Origin: Lachnospiraceae bacterium
GTDB lineage: Bacteria > Bacillota > Clostridia > Lachnospirales > Lachnospiraceae
Assembly (NCBI GenBank): GCA_900770325.1
Contig: CAAGKE010000096.1
Coordinates: 1 to 5,722, forward strand
DNA: 5,722 nucleotides
Direction of reading: 5' to 3'
Shown here: one piece after another, positions 1-5,606 of the stretch
Numbering within the stretch: the first letter of the stretch is position 1
Layout of the letters: every line of letters starts with the position of its first letter
Notes under the pieces: generated by a model
What the model saw: only the letters and a program-made list of their open reading frames with translations
What the model was told of the DNA's origin: nothing
Databases searched by the model: none
Made by a program: the position numbers and the translations under genes

Positions 1-231
1 GAAGCAGGCGTACATCTCACGGAAACGGGACAACGCTTCGATGAACTAACCGCCTGCTTCGAAACGTCTGTTTCAATAATGCCGCGTGAACAGCAACTCC
101 TCCAGATCCACCTGAACAATCAACCTTTTATTGACGGTTTTCAGGAAGCCTTTTATAATAATATCAGGAAAAAACCTGGCAGAACACCAGAGGCGTTCTT
201 GAAATTCGATATAAGGATGGGAGTATTATGA
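1..231 (+). CDS. C-terminal end of an unrecognised protein (5' end outside window)
   Basis: Frame 1 is open from the first base to a TGA at 229-231, giving 76 residues that start EAGVHLTETGQRFDELTACF and end KFDIRMGVL. There is no start codon because the gene begins before the window. The composition looks like a folded, partly helical protein, with motifs such as IMPREQQLL, FIDGFQEAFY and KKPGRTPEAF, and no membrane segment. I do not recognise the family. The stop overlaps the guaD start as ATGA, a common sign of translational coupling, so this gene is probably the upstream partner of guaD in one rightward transcript and may share its purine-related role (inference). Two stretches of its coding sequence, at 64-98 and 181-203, recur in intergenic repeats elsewhere in the window, which is odd for an ordinary gene. 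A chance open frame of this length is possible (a few percent), but the overlap and protein-like composition argue against it. Confidence 0.7.
   Translation, partial: EAGVHLTETGQRFDELTACFETSVSIMPREQQLLQIHLNNQPFIDGFQEAFYNNIRKKPGRTPEAFLKFDIRMGVL
64..98 (+). repeat. Repeat-related 35-base segment inside coding sequence
   Basis: This segment matches 4974-5008 in the same orientation at 33 of 35 positions; the differences are at positions 77 and 94. It ends in GTGAACAGCAAC, which resembles the terminal sequence GTGAACAGTAAC of the repeat units near 4500-5000. Here it is read as TSVSIMPREQQL in the partial gene at 1-231. Either the intergenic repeat carries a captured piece of this gene, or repeat sequence has become part of the gene. 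Confidence 0.7.
131..159 (+). promoter_or_regulatory. Possible internal sigma-A promoter ahead of guaD
   Basis: TTGACG at 131-136 is followed after exactly 17 bases by TATAAT at 154-159, a near-consensus housekeeping promoter that would start transcription near 166, about 60 bases before guaD. It lies inside the coding sequence of the upstream partial gene (FIDGFQEAFYNN region), so the match could be accidental. If active, it would allow guaD to be expressed apart from the upstream gene. No purine riboswitch or clear operator is visible between it and guaD. Confidence 0.3.
181..203 (+). repeat. Palindrome copy inside coding sequence, matching 5607-5629
   Basis: The 23 bases match the reverse complement of 5607-5629 at 22 positions. 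In the intergenic copy the sequence is a perfect hairpin; here one arm base is changed (A for G at 186), so the stem has one A-C mismatch around an AGA loop. It encodes RTPEAFL near the C-terminus of the partial gene at 1-231. Confidence 0.6.
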
Positions 232-1490
232 ATCGATTCGTACTAAAAGGAACCGTAGTTTATAATAAATCAAAAGATGAGCTGACGGCTTTACCCGTCG
301 GGTACGTGGTATGTGAAGACGGCATTTGCCGGGGCGCCTTTGAGGTATTGCCGGAAAAATACCGGAATTATGAGCAGAAGGATTATGGAAGCTGCCTGAT
401 CATTCCTGGCATGACTGATCTGCATGTACATGCGCCCCAGTACACCGTCTGTGGCTATGCCATGGATCTGGAACTGATGGATTGGCTGAATGCCTATATT
501 TTCCCGGAAGAAGCAAAATACCGGGATTTTTCCTATGCAAAGGAATCCTACGCAGGATTTGTTCATGATCTGGTACATTCTCCCACCACAAGGCTCTGTG
601 CCTTTGGCACTCTGCACACAGACGGAACCCTGGAGTTGATGCGCCAGCTGGAGGAAGCCGGATTTGTAGGATATGTGGGAAAGGTGAGCATGGACCGGAA
701 TGCCCCGGATTTTCTCCGGGAAGAGCGGGCAGCCGAAAGTCTGACAGACTGGCTTTCCCGGTGCAATTTCCATAACATCCGGCCGATTCTGACCCCCCGT
801 TTCATACCAGCCTGCTCCAATCAGCTGATGAGAGAAATCGGAGCGCTTCAGGCCCGGACCCACCTGCCGCTTCAGTCTCATCTGTCTGAAAATCCCATCG
901 AGATTGCTTTCGTAAAGGAGCTTTGCCCTGATTCTGATTTCTACGGAGATGCCTATGACCGGTTTGGCACCTTTGGCACCAGTGGAAGCACCATTATGGC
1001 TCATTGCGTCTATTCCGACGAAGCAGAAATTGAACGCATGAAAAAGAATCATGTCTATGTGGCCCACTGTGCAGAGTCCAATTTTAATCTTTCCTCCGGT
1101 ATCGCGCCTGCAAGACGCTTTCTGGATGCCGGCCTGCACATGGGCCTTGGTACGGATATCGGAGCAGGTACCTCTGTATCCATGTTCCGTTCTGTCAAGG
1201 AAGCCATCATTGCCTCTAAAATGTACTGGCGGCTGATAGACGCCTCTCAGCCCCCCCTTACCTTCAGCGAAGCCTTTTATCTGGCTACCAGGGGCGGCGG
1301 CTCCTTCTTTGGAAAGGCTGGAAGCTTCGAAGACGGATTCGATTTCGATGCAGTAGTGATTGATGACAGAAAAGTACGCACACCTCTCCCGGAAAATCCG
1401 GTAAACCGGCTGGAGCGGGTAATCTATGCGGATGACTGTCATACAGTAATCGGCAAATATATTCAGGGACGCCAAATCGCTCTTTCCTGA
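228..1490 (+). CDS. guaD: Guanine deaminase
   Basis: This 420-residue cytosolic amidohydrolase should hydrolyse guanine to xanthine and ammonia, a step in purine salvage and catabolism, using one bound zinc. The metal site is visible in order: His66 and His68 in PGMTDLHVHAPQY (residues 60-72), His218 in QSHLSEN with Glu221 as the likely proton shuttle, His259 in MAHC, and Asp310 in GLGTDIGAGTSVSMF. GKVSMDRN (151-158), RFIPACS (191-197) and HCAESNFNLSSG (280-291) also match known guanine deaminases, and the length is close to the usual 430-450. The start at 228 is supported by GGGAG at 219-223 and by the ATGA overlap with the preceding gene. No xanthine permease or xanthine dehydrogenase is visible in the window. 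All catalytic residues are present, so it should be active. A related amidohydrolase acting on another purine or aromatic substrate is the main alternative, but the HAPQY and TDIGAGTS motifs favour guanine. Confidence 0.95.
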   Translation: MNRFVLKGTVVYNKSKDELTALPVGYVVCEDGICRGAFEVLPEKYRNYEQKDYGSCLIIPGMTDLHVHAPQYTVCGYAMDLELMDWLNAYIFPEEAKYRDFSYAKESYAGFVHDLVHSPTTRLCAFGTLHTDGTLELMRQLEEAGFVGYVGKVSMDRNAPDFLREERAAESLTDWLSRCNFHNIRPILTPRFIPACSNQLMREIGALQARTHLPLQSHLSENPIEIAFVKELCPDSDFYGDAYDRFGTFGTSGSTIMAHCVYSDEAEIERMKKNHVYVAHCAESNFNLSSGIAPARRFLDAGLHMGLGTDIGAGTSVSMFRSVKEAIIASKMYWRLIDASQPPLTFSEAFYLATRGGGSFFGKAGSFEDGFDFDAVVIDDRKVRTPLPENPVNRLERVIYADDCHTVIGKYIQGRQIALS

Positions 1491-1536
1491 AGCAGGTTGC
1501 TGTTCACATTGTTCACAGCAACACGCTTCGCCTGCT
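1491..1536. repeat. Partial copy of the GTTACTGTTCAC repeat between convergent genes
   Basis: An 8-base stem, GTTGCTGT (1496-1503) with ACAGCAAC (1515-1522), encloses an 11-base loop and sits inside a second short stem, AGCAG (1491-1495) with CTGCT (1532-1536). From 1496 to 1530 it aligns with the inner end of the repeat unit at 4655-4621, including the loop, and a stem A-T pair there is G-C here. It starts right after the guaD stop and ends just before the MATE stop. No T-run adjoins the stem, but a strong hairpin in a 52-base convergent gap may help end transcription from both sides. Confidence 0.7.
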
Positions 1537-1542
1537 ATCAAT

Positions 1543-2976
1543 TTATTCTTTCAGAAGCTTTCGTTTTGCTTTGATGAAAAACAGGCTGGTGCAGACAGTT
1601 ACACTGATGCAGTCACTGATGGGTTCTGCCAGGTACAGGCCCCATACTCCCAGATTCATAATTCCGGGCAGGATCAGAGCCAGCGGCCACAGCAGAATGA
1701 CTTTCCGGAGCATGGCGATAAAGATCGAGACCTTTGCCTGCCCCAGCCCCAGAAAGGTCTGCTGGCAGGCACACTGCGCCCCCATAAACATCATTCCAAA
1801 CATAAATACCCGCATGGGCATGATTCCCATCTCCACCAGTTTTGCCTGGTCGGTAAAAAGCCCCAGATAAGCATTCGGCCACAGCAGAATGGTACCTACT
1901 GTAATCACGGAACAGGCAAGGCATACTGCCAGCATAGTATAAAACGATTTCCATACTCTCCGGATATTTCCGGCACCGTAATTGTAGCCAATGATGGGCT
2001 GTACTCCCTGGGCAAATCCCTGGATCGGCATCCAGACTGCCTGATTAATGCTGAACATAATACTCATAAGGGAAACATACAGATCATTTCCATAAGTCCT
2101 CATCCCATTGTTAAACGTTAACTGAATCAGACATTCGGTGGCATTCATTACAAAAGGCGAGATGCCCAGTGAAATAATGGAACTGACTTCTGCCTTTTCC
2201 AGCTTCATGGCAGACAGCCGGATTCTCAGCATGGATCTCTTTCCATTCAGAAAAGCCAGGACCCAGGCAGCGCTTACCGCCTGTGACAGAACCGTGGCCA
2301 AAGCTGCGCCCTTCACCCCCATATGAAGCCCGTAAATAAATAAGGGATCCAGCGCAATGTTCAACGCCGCTCCGATACAGGTGGTTGCCATACTGGTTTT
2401 GGCAAATCCCTGATTCGTAATAAAAGGATTCAAGCCCAGCGTTATCATAACAAAAAAGGTTCCCAGCAGGTACACGGACAGATAATCGTGCGCATAAGGC
2501 AGAGTAGCCTCACTGGCTCCGAAAGCGCTCAGAATAGAATCCTGAAAGAAGAAAAATACCGCACTCAGCAAAACACTCAGTCCAAGGATCATGGAAATAC
2601 AATTTCCCATGATCTTCTCTGCACCTTCGTATTCTCCTTTTCCCATGGCAATACTGGCACGATTGGAACCTCCCATACCGATCAGGTTTGAAAAAGCCAT
2701 AACCAGAATCAATACCGGAAAGGTGATCCCCAGCCCTGCCAGAGCCATCGTTCCTTCCTCCGGAATATGACCTACGTAAATACGGTCCACAATATTATAC
2801 AGCAAATTCACCAGCTGGGCTGCCACACAGGGCAGAGCCATGCGAAAAATCAATCCCCTCAGCGGTGCTGTGCCCAGTGTATTCCCCTTCCCGTCCTGCA
2901 TTGCAAAGCTTTCTCTTTCAGGTGTCGCATCCTTCACTGCAGCTTCTGTCTGTTTTTCAGCTTCTTCTCTTCTCAT
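1543..2976 (-). CDS. MATE family multidrug/cation efflux transporter
   Basis: This 477-residue protein is an inner-membrane antiporter of the MATE family, nearest in appearance to the MepA-like branch, which exports cationic drugs or metabolites using a Na+ or H+ gradient. A hydrophilic N-terminal tail of about 40 residues precedes about 12 hydrophobic helices in two homologous halves (roughly 41-245 and 265-468). Typical family signatures are LLYNIVDRIYVGHI (58-71), ALNIALDPLFIYG (204-216) and the second-half motif QGFAQGVQPIIGYNYGAGN (319-337). The substrate cannot be told from sequence. The start overlaps the trmO stop as ATGA, and GAGGTGG at 2984-2990 lies 7 bases upstream, so this start is well supported despite the long tail; Met26 is a less likely alternative. 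It is the last gene of the leftward operon and converges on guaD. Confidence 0.93.
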   Translation of the reverse strand: MRREEAEKQTEAAVKDATPERESFAMQDGKGNTLGTAPLRGLIFRMALPCVAAQLVNLLYNIVDRIYVGHIPEEGTMALAGLGITFPVLILVMAFSNLIGMGGSNRASIAMGKGEYEGAEKIMGNCISMILGLSVLLSAVFFFFQDSILSAFGASEATLPYAHDYLSVYLLGTFFVMITLGLNPFITNQGFAKTSMATTCIGAALNIALDPLFIYGLHMGVKGAALATVLSQAVSAAWVLAFLNGKRSMLRIRLSAMKLEKAEVSSIISLGISPFVMNATECLIQLTFNNGMRTYGNDLYVSLMSIMFSINQAVWMPIQGFAQGVQPIIGYNYGAGNIRRVWKSFYTMLAVCLACSVITVGTILLWPNAYLGLFTDQAKLVEMGIMPMRVFMFGMMFMGAQCACQQTFLGLGQAKVSIFIAMLRKVILLWPLALILPGIMNLGVWGLYLAEPISDCISVTVCTSLFFIKAKRKLLKE

Positions 2977-3644
2977 AGCTTTTCCACCTCGCAGACTGTT
3001 AAAATTCCGTTCTTTACATGAAAACGGATATCGTAACCGGCAAAAGCCACACCATAACGACGGCCCGGATCATTCTGATATGCCGGCCTGGGATCCTGAC
3101 GCAGTATACCCAGTGCAGCCTCCTGTTTCTCCGATGGCAGACAGGCCAGCAGTTCTTCCGGGAATACCACCTGAAGCTCATAATCCCTCACCCTGTCGGA
3201 AAACCCGCATACCGCATCCGGATGGCTGTCCGTATAGGCAATATAAGGTTTGATGTCGTAGATGGGAGTTCCATCCAGCAGATCGGCACCGGCCACATAC
3301 AAAACCGGTCCCAGCTTTGCATCCGTCACGATTCTTTCCAGACGAACGGAAGACAGTCCGATGGGATTGGGCCGGAAAGGAGAACGGGTGGCAAATACTC
3401 CCACATGAGTATTGCCTCCAAGTCTGGGGGGCAGCACTGTGGGGGACCAGTTTTCCCTCACAGCTTCGGAGAACTGCCAGAGCAGCCAGATATGCGAATA
3501 TCCTTCCAGCCCCATACACGCATGAGGATTCCTGTATTCCGGTTCAAATACGATTTTTGCTTTCAGCTCCGGCACCAGTCCGCTCTGTCTGGGAATTCCG
3601 AATTTTTCTTTAAAATCACTGTGTATTCTGGCAATTATCTTCAT
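2973..3644 (-). CDS. trmO: tRNA (N6-threonylcarbamoyladenosine(37)-N6)-methyltransferase TrmO
   Basis: TrmO uses S-adenosylmethionine to add a methyl group to t6A37 in threonine tRNA, making m6t6A next to the anticodon. The 223-residue protein carries the family signatures in order: FGIPRQSGLVP (15-25), GLEGYSHIWLLWQF (45-58), PPRLGGN (72-78), GVFATRSPFRPNPIGLS (82-98) and DLLDGTPIYDIKPYI (121-135), followed by the smaller C-terminal domain with DPRPAY (184-189) and YGVAFAGYDIRF (197-208). The length is close to that of E. coli TrmO (formerly YaeB/TsaA, about 235). The start lies 1 base after the phosphatase stop; AGGAG at 3660-3664 is 15 bases upstream, longer than usual, so translation may depend on coupling. 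The stop overlaps the transporter start by 4 bases. A functional tie between TrmO and its two neighbours is not obvious. Confidence 0.93.
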   Translation of the reverse strand: MKIIARIHSDFKEKFGIPRQSGLVPELKAKIVFEPEYRNPHACMGLEGYSHIWLLWQFSEAVRENWSPTVLPPRLGGNTHVGVFATRSPFRPNPIGLSSVRLERIVTDAKLGPVLYVAGADLLDGTPIYDIKPYIAYTDSHPDAVCGFSDRVRDYELQVVFPEELLACLPSEKQEAALGILRQDPRPAYQNDPGRRYGVAFAGYDIRFHVKNGILTVCEVEKL

Positions 3645-3645
3645 C

Positions 3646-4485
3646 TTATTTCCGGTCTTCTCCTAACATATAGTATTCAATAGCCTGTGCACAGCCATCA
3701 TGATTATTATCCGCCACCTGCGCATCACAGACCGCCTTTACGGCTTCATTGGCATTTCCCATGGCAACCGCCAGTCCTGCCGCCTTCAGCGCCTCCAGAT
3801 CGTTATCCGCGTCTCCCACCATGATCACCTGATCCATACCGATGTCCAGTACCTCACACAATGCCCGCAGGCCGCTGGCTTTACTTAATCCCAGAGGTGA
3901 ACATTCCAGAGAGGAGATTTCAGAATATACCATGGTAAGCTGCAGACCTGCCTCCTGCAGCCGCCGGAGGGTCTCCTCCCGCTTTGCCGGGCTGGTATGG
4001 TACAGATTGATCTTTTCCGCATTTTTTACCTCCAGAGAGGTCTGTGTCACATCATCCACCAGCGTACATACTTTTATAAAAGCATTTTGATATACACCCA
4101 TCTGATAATGCTCCATCTGATAAAGCTGCGATGCATTAATCACAGATCTCCCTTCACTGAAAAGCTGAGGCATGATTTCCCGTCCCTCTACCAGCTTCCA
4201 TAGCTTCTGCCGTTCCTGAAGAGGGATGGAAATCAGGCAGACCGGACATTTCTTACGCAGATCATAGATCATAGCACCGCTCTCCCCGCACAGATAATTC
4301 ATATCCGGAAATTCCTCCAGCGTCTCTTCCATCTCCGCATAGGAGCGTCCGGTGCAGAAAATCACCTCTTTCCCTGCTGCCAGCGCCCGGTGGATTGCCG
4401 CTTTCGTTCTGTCACTCATCTGCTTTTCATCATTCAATGCCGTTCCATCCATATCCAGCGCAATTACATGATATTCTCTGCTCAT
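3646..4485 (-). CDS. HAD superfamily (Cof-type, class IIB) phosphatase
   Basis: This 279-residue cytosolic hydrolase has all four HAD motifs: motif I DMDGT with nucleophile Asp11 and acid/base Asp13, motif II Thr45 in FCTGRS, motif III Lys202 in GLSKASG, and motif IV GDADND with Asp225 and Asp229 for Mg2+. A cap of the class IIB type fills roughly residues 83-190. Related proteins (Cof, YbiV, YidA, YwpJ) dephosphorylate sugar phosphates, flavin mononucleotide, pyridoxal phosphate or similar small molecules; the substrate here cannot be predicted. The length fits the family (about 265-285). It is the first gene of the leftward operon, with a strong ribosome site at 4491-4497. Its 5' leader probably runs through one of the palindromic repeat copies. 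Confidence 0.92.
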   Translation of the reverse strand: MSREYHVIALDMDGTALNDEKQMSDRTKAAIHRALAAGKEVIFCTGRSYAEMEETLEEFPDMNYLCGESGAMIYDLRKKCPVCLISIPLQERQKLWKLVEGREIMPQLFSEGRSVINASQLYQMEHYQMGVYQNAFIKVCTLVDDVTQTSLEVKNAEKINLYHTSPAKREETLRRLQEAGLQLTMVYSEISSLECSPLGLSKASGLRALCEVLDIGMDQVIMVGDADNDLEALKAAGLAVAMGNANEAVKAVCDAQVADNNHDGCAQAIEYYMLGEDRK

Positions 4486-4490
4486 TCCAT

Positions 4491-4497
4491 TCCTCCT
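4491..4497 (-). promoter_or_regulatory. Ribosome binding site of the phosphatase gene
   Basis: On the minus strand AGGAGGA lies 5 bases ahead of the ATG at 4485-4483, a near-perfect Shine-Dalgarno sequence. It is the strongest ribosome site in the operon and fixes the start of the first gene. Confidence 0.85.
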
Positions 4498-4528
4498 AAA
4501 TCTTTCTCTTTTTCAAAGCATCTCGCCG

Positions 4529-4655
4529 GTCACTGTTCCATCGGGTGTTTCGTGCAGAACGCGGCAAAATCCCAAAAACAGCAAGCGCAAAACTGCATGA
4601 AATGCAGTTTCTGTGCATCGCAAAGCGTGTTACTGTAAACGATGTGAACAGTAAC
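4529..4655 (-). repeat. Palindromic repeat unit, left copy (inverted)
   Basis: This 127-base unit is an inverted copy of 4841-4973. The core 4579-4621 matches the reverse complement of 4866-4908 at 41 of 43 positions. Its inner end is a perfect GTGAACAGTAAC (4644-4655), while the outer end (4529-4540, GTCACTGTTCCA) matches the same sequence at 9 of 12. Two internal hairpins are clear: GTTACTGT with ACAGTAAC (4629-4636 and 4648-4655), and AAACTGCAT with ATGCAGTTT (4590-4598 and 4602-4610, loop GAA). Open frames crossing it are by-products of the repeat and have no plausible start signals. It would lie in the 5' leader of the phosphatase operon if the promoter at 4788-4816 is used. Confidence 0.85.
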
Positions 4656-4699
4656 TCTCTCTGCCATGCCGGTTATCCACATTCTTCTGTACAGACTGC

Positions 4700-4767
4700 A
4701 AAAAAACAGACAGGCGAAAAGGGCTGCCGCGGACTCCCGGGAACATGTCCCTTTTCTCCACGGCAAC
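4700..4767 (-). promoter_or_regulatory. Candidate transcription attenuator in the operon leader
   Basis: Read leftward, four strands follow in the order A1, B1, A2, B2. A1 is GTTGCCGTGG (4767-4758) and can pair with A2, CCGCGGCAGC (4732-4723), over 10 positions including two G-U pairs in RNA. B1 is GAAAAGGG (4756-4749) and pairs perfectly with B2, CCCTTTTC (4723-4716). The two pairings interleave, so they would exclude each other or form a pseudoknot. B2 is followed, 9 bases on, by seven T residues (4706-4700). This is the layout of an antiterminator/terminator switch, although the gap before the T-run is longer than in a standard terminator. It could instead simply end transcripts coming from the gene at 5007-5435. 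Confidence 0.4.
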
Positions 4768-4787
4768 CCCAACCATTCATTGCCCCT

Positions 4788-4816
4788 ATTATATCCGGAA
4801 CTTTTTCTTTTGTACA
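4788..4816 (-). promoter_or_regulatory. Probable sigma-A promoter of the phosphatase-trmO-MATE operon
   Basis: On the minus strand TGTACA (4816-4811, 4 of 6 to TTGACA) is followed after 17 bases by a perfect TATAAT (4793-4788). Transcription would begin near 4781, about 295 bases before the phosphatase start. It lies in the unique stretch between the two inverted repeat copies, and I see no comparable promoter closer to the gene. Confidence 0.5.
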
Positions 4817-4840
4817 GCAAAAATTATGTAATCTGACAGC

Positions 4841-4973
4841 ATTACTGTTCACAGTAATACTCTTCGCGATGCACAGAAACTGCATTTTATGCAGTTTCGC
4901 GCTTGCTGCCCGCGGGATTTTGGCGCATTCTGCGCGAAAACACCTCGCGGAACAATGGCACGTGAACAGTAAC
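4841..4973 (+). repeat. Palindromic repeat unit, right copy
   Basis: This 133-base unit is bounded by ATTACTGTTCAC (4841-4852) and GTGAACAGTAAC (4962-4973), inverted ends matching at 11 of 12. Internal hairpins include ATTACTGT with ACAGTAAT (4841-4848 and 4851-4858), GAAACTGCAT with ATGCAGTTTC (4876-4885 and 4889-4898, loop TTT) and GCGCA/TGCGC near 4923-4935. It faces the left copy at 4529-4655 with 185 unique bases between them. No transposase is present; it is too short to code for one and resembles a non-autonomous MITE- or REP-like element. Target-site duplications are not evident. Confidence 0.85.
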
Positions 4974-5008
4974 ACGTCTGTTTCAACAATGCCGCGTGAA
5001 CAGTAACT
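4974..5008 (+). repeat. Second end-sequence appended to the right repeat unit
   Basis: Directly after the right repeat unit comes a further segment ending in another GTGAACAGTAAC (4996-5007). Positions 4984-5007 repeat 4950-4973 at 21 of 24 positions, a 34-base period. The whole segment matches 64-98, inside coding sequence, at 33 of 35. Its last base forms part of the stop codon of the epimerase-like gene at 5007-5435. Confidence 0.75.
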
Positions 5009-5435
5009 AATGAACTGTCAGAGCTGTCCTCATATGGTTTCTGGCAATAAATTCCTCTGACAAATAAAGTTTACCCACCTGGGCAGCTTCCGGCTGACCG
5101 TCCGGCTCTTCCACAGATTCCGGAATAGTCTCCTCCGGATCACAAAGCACCAGGCTTTCATCCTCCTGATAACCCGCATCCTTCAGATATCTGGAAAAAA
5201 TATGCATTTCATCCACCCCAGCCCTGGAAGTACTGCCGTCCGGAAGATACATCGTCATTTCCACTCTCTGTCCGTCCACCAGTGTTCCCGCCAATATCCC
5301 TGCTGCGCCAAGGGCAAAATTGCGGGCACAAATGGTACGGGCAGCTTTTCCATCCAGCATCATATCGTTTCTGCCGGTATCATATACCAGATAATCATTT
5401 CCTGAGCTGTGATATTTTAAAAATATTGTATCCAT
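5007..5435 (-). pseudogene. Degenerate, truncated diaminopimelate epimerase (DapF)-like gene
   Basis: The 142 residues from MDTIFLKYHSSGNDYLVYD resemble the N-terminal half of DapF, the enzyme that interconverts LL- and meso-diaminopimelate for lysine and cell wall synthesis. Matching elements are SGNDYLVYD (11-19), ICARNFALGAAGIL (35-48) and the region MTMYLPDGS to RYLKDAG (60-88). The usual first catalytic motif CGNG is replaced by AGVD (72-75), so the active-site Cys and adjacent substrate-binding residues are gone, and GADG is GAAG. The second domain with the other catalytic Cys is absent: DapF is about 270-280 residues, and the frame stops at a TAG whose last base belongs to the flanking repeat. 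I see no remnant of the second domain between the repeat and the phosphatase gene. GGGGAAAAAG upstream favours the start at 5435 over an ATG 10 codons earlier (5465). It may be a pseudogene cut by the repeat, or a shortened non-catalytic paralogue. Confidence 0.65.
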
Positions 5436-5537
5436 TCTTTTTCCCCGCTTTCCCGCTTCTTTCATTTCTTTCTACTAACCTCTGATGGCTCTGCATCTAT
5501 ATTCTTACTATATCCTATCAAACATTTTTTAAAATGA

Positions 5538-5567
5538 ATATTAATATTATGCTTGCCATCTTGTAAA
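5538..5567 (-). promoter_or_regulatory. Possible promoter of the epimerase-like gene
   Basis: The stretch 5466-5606 is AT-rich and carries no gene. On the minus strand TTTACA (5567-5562) and TAATAT (5543-5538) are 18 bases apart, a fair sigma-A match leaving a leader of about 100 bases to the start at 5435. Other TATA-like words nearby (for example TATACT near 5583-5588) make the exact choice uncertain. Confidence 0.3.
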
Positions 5568-5606
5568 TAGTGCTTTTTTAGTATATACTACAACTATTCT
5601 TAACAG

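Noticed and set aside
1..60. A 10-base perfect inverted repeat, GAAGCAGGCG and CGCCTGCTTC, 40 bases apart.
   Set aside because: It lies within the open coding frame of the partial gene with no operator-like context. I could not link it to the other repeats beyond 8 bases.
291..1541. A 416-codon open frame on the minus strand, antisense to guaD.
   Set aside because: guaD has all catalytic motifs in the opposite strand. The antisense translation shows no recognisable domain and its low-complexity stretches mirror guaD codon use.
3018..3683. A 221-codon plus-strand open frame over trmO.
   Set aside because: It is a shadow of trmO, whose minus-strand product carries every family motif; the plus-strand translation resembles nothing.
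4673..4681. A perfect DnaA-box sequence TTATCCACA.
   Set aside because: It is a single isolated 9-mer with no second box, AT-rich unwinding region or dnaA/dnaN neighbour, so chance is the best explanation.
4530..5006. Several open frames of about 80-150 codons on both strands across 4530-5006, sharing stretches such as KLHEMQFLCIAK.
   Set aside because: The shared peptide arises because the two inverted repeat copies are read in the same relative frame. There are no ribosome sites, and the frames cross the hairpins and the promoter region.
4486..5006. A CRISPR array or tRNA gene in the repeat-rich intergenic region.
   Set aside because: The repeats are inverted and about 130 bases long, without regular short spacers, and no cloverleaf with an acceptor stem and TTC loop could be drawn.
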